Source: Cubamyces lactineus (lineage: Eukaryota; Basidiomycota; Agaricomycetes; Polyporales; Polyporaceae). From it: a stretch of DNA of 64,000 bases. Position 1 is the stretch's first letter, and the number at the start of each line of letters is the position of its first letter. The position numbers and the translations under genes are program-made. Positions 62,919 through 64,000 of the stretch are shown here, in pieces. The notes below the pieces were generated by a model. That model did no database searches. It was not told the DNA's origin and saw only the letters and a program-made list of their open reading frames with translations. The stretch spans positions 124,001-188,000 of the forward strand of contig JACDTU010000002.1 of the NCBI GenBank assembly GCA_022376465.1, written 5' to 3'.

Positions 62919-63353
62919 TGTTACGACGCTCACTGTGTCACGGTCACGAAGTTTCCTTTTCCTTCCTCCTTGCGCTCCCACTATGCCACGTCATCTTTTC
63001 CCACACCACGTCATCCTTTCCCGTGCCACGTCATCCTCGTTCCCACCGATTCCACGGTTGTTGTATTCCTAGCCTATCCTGTTTTGCCACGTCATCGCCA
63101 CATCACCTGTATTCCCAGCCCTGACTCTACGTAGTTATACTGGACTCTCACGGTACGTGGCGCCTACGTGGCGCTGACGTGTCTATGCCTCCTTTCCTGT
63201 ATTTAAGACCGGAGGATCCACTCGGGATCCTCAGCTCGACCTGGTTATCCATTGCCTATTCCTCTGAACCTCTACTCGACTCGAACTACTGGAGACCTCT
63301 GGTCCGATCCCTAGGACGTCGCTTGCTGTGACCGATCTAGGCTCGTCGTAACA
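62919..63353 (+). repeat. 3' LTR of element 2
   Basis: 435 bp, same length and, by eye, same sequence as the 5' LTR (55661-56095), including the four CCACGTCATC motifs, the TATA-like GTATTTAAGA and the GGATCC inverted repeat. Preceded by the polypurine tract and followed by the TTCAG target duplication. Confidence 0.93.
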
Positions 63354-63370
63354 TTCAGAATATACCTGAG

Positions 63371-63511
63371 GATATTCCGAGCGCTCTCTACCCGAGAGGC
63401 GGTAATTCTCACCAGACCCGGTATTCTCGCCAGACGCGCTGGCTCATTTCTGAAGTTCTCGGGCGGAATTGGGAGGTCAACTAGAGCGGGGGTTTGAATT
63501 AAACTGGACAT
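63371..63511 (-). CDS. possible first exon of a gene interrupted by element 2
   Basis: A minus-strand frame starts with ATG (MSSLIQTPALVDLPIPPENF) and runs 47 codons to a possible splice donor (CTCAG|GTATAT) about 10 bp before the element 2 target site. Composition and start context look genuine, but no second exon was found beyond the transposon. It could be the start of a gene cut by the insertion, or chance. Confidence 0.3.
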
Positions 63512-63622
63512 GGTAAGGTACAGGACATGGTCGCAAAACAGAGACCCAGATCATAGCAGCACAGCAAACAAGACAGCATAGCAGCACAGCGAGAACATAG
63601 CTAGTACGGTGGATGAGAATGG

Positions 63623-64000
63623 TTACGCGCAGCGGGGTTTCTTGCGGGGTGGCTCCTCCAGGGCAGACACATCACCTCTAGAGTGGAATGATTAGCAACA
63701 ACAGTGTAGAAATAGGCAAGACTCACGGGTCTTGATGTGCAGGCAAGGCAGCCATGGACTGGACTACCCAACGCACGTCAGCTACTCCAGCTAACCAGTC
63801 TTCTAAGGTAGAGTTGGACTCTGCGTCCCTCCACCACACCAGGGAGAGCAGAACAATGAGTAAGCCATTCTTCCCGGGGGCCACCAACGCGCCCCAGTCT
63901 CCAATACCGCCAGGAACAGGCCGGCCGCGCTCGTTGCAAATTCGCCAGGATGGTTGAAGTGCAGACCACCATTTCCACCATGACTCACCGTACCCCTTCA
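63623..64000 (-). CDS. C-terminal part of WW...PGKNG domain protein (partial)
   Basis: Two exons: from the window edge to 63727, and 63677-63623. The visible protein reads ESWWKWWSALQPSWR, later GALVAPGKNGLLIVLLSLVW, then WLAGVADVRWVVQSMAALP, and ends EEPPRKKPRCA. The W..WW..LQP.WR....PGKNG....L.WW......W...V.DV.WV pattern is a domain I have seen many times in Agaricomycete hypothetical proteins; its function is unknown. The basic tail (PPRKKPR) looks like a nuclear localisation signal. The intron at 63726-63678 has consensus ends and consistent phase. The N-terminus is outside the window. Confidence 0.6.

Larger units (their letters stand above)
55656..63358 (+). mobile_element. complete Ty3/gypsy chromovirus, element 2, with target duplication
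   Basis: Full-length 7693 bp LTR retrotransposon (55661-63353) flanked by the same 5 bp, TTCAG (55656-55660 and 63354-63358). It has two 435 bp LTRs that appear identical by eye, gag, pol (protease, reverse transcriptase, RNase H, integrase, chromodomain), then four small ORFs, a polypurine tract (GAAGGGGGTAA before 62919) and the 3' LTR. Identical LTRs mean recent insertion. Despite that, pol has two in-frame TGA codons. The post-pol cassette is homologous to that of element 1. Confidence 0.95.

Overview
The window is nuclear DNA of a filamentous basidiomycete, most likely an Agaricomycete of polypore type. The signs are intron-dense genes with short 45-80 bp GT-AG introns, basidiomycete-only protein families, an Hsp30-like opsin-related gene, a Ctr copper transporter beside a ferric reductase, and Ty3/gypsy chromoviruses. 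Gene models were spliced by hand from reading frames, splice dinucleotides and, for the tandem family, agreement between paralogs. No tRNA, rRNA or CRISPR was found.

Layout. 1-3.4 kb: an F-box gene (minus, cut by the window edge) and a membrane-anchored FkbM-like methyltransferase (plus). 5.8-22.9 kb: three tandem paralogs (A, B, C) of an unrecognised 840-920 residue family with a conserved 10-exon plan and a TATA box before each. A decayed copy of the OXR1 3' half lies between B and C, and the intact OXR1 follows C, so a [paralog + OXR1] unit was probably duplicated. 23.4-28.3 kb (all minus): OXR1 (TLDc), an HSP20 small heat-shock protein, and an Hsp30/Yro2-like opsin-related gene with an in-frame TAG. 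28.8-32.6 kb (minus): a ferric reductase and a Ctr copper transporter, a reductive metal-uptake pair. 34.1-47.8 kb: a YML020W-like alpha/beta hydrolase with a long disordered N-terminus, an aldo/keto reductase lacking two catalytic residues, a small unknown gene, a JmjC/cupin_8 oxygenase, and a Ser-rich coiled-coil protein.

48.9-63.4 kb is transposon territory. It holds a 688 bp hAT-type MITE with an 8 bp target duplication, a 245 bp Tc1/mariner-type MITE with 47 bp perfect inverted repeats, a 5'-truncated chromovirus on the minus strand (element 1), and a full-length 7.7 kb chromovirus on the plus strand (element 2) with apparently identical 435 bp LTRs and a 5 bp target duplication. From 63.6 kb to the edge is the end of a minus-strand gene with a basidiomycete WW...PGKNG domain.

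The most unusual content is a packed cassette of small genes between pol and the 3' LTR of both chromoviruses. It encodes one to three tiny membrane proteins, then a PPxY-bearing acidic/helical protein, and in element 2 a double zinc-knuckle protein. The two cassettes are homologous but strongly diverged, with reading frames that abut or overlap (ATGCCTAA, ATGA). This resembles an envelope- or budding-like module. Element 2 also has a canonical GGGTTTT -1 frameshift site at the gag stop, yet two in-frame TGA codons in pol.
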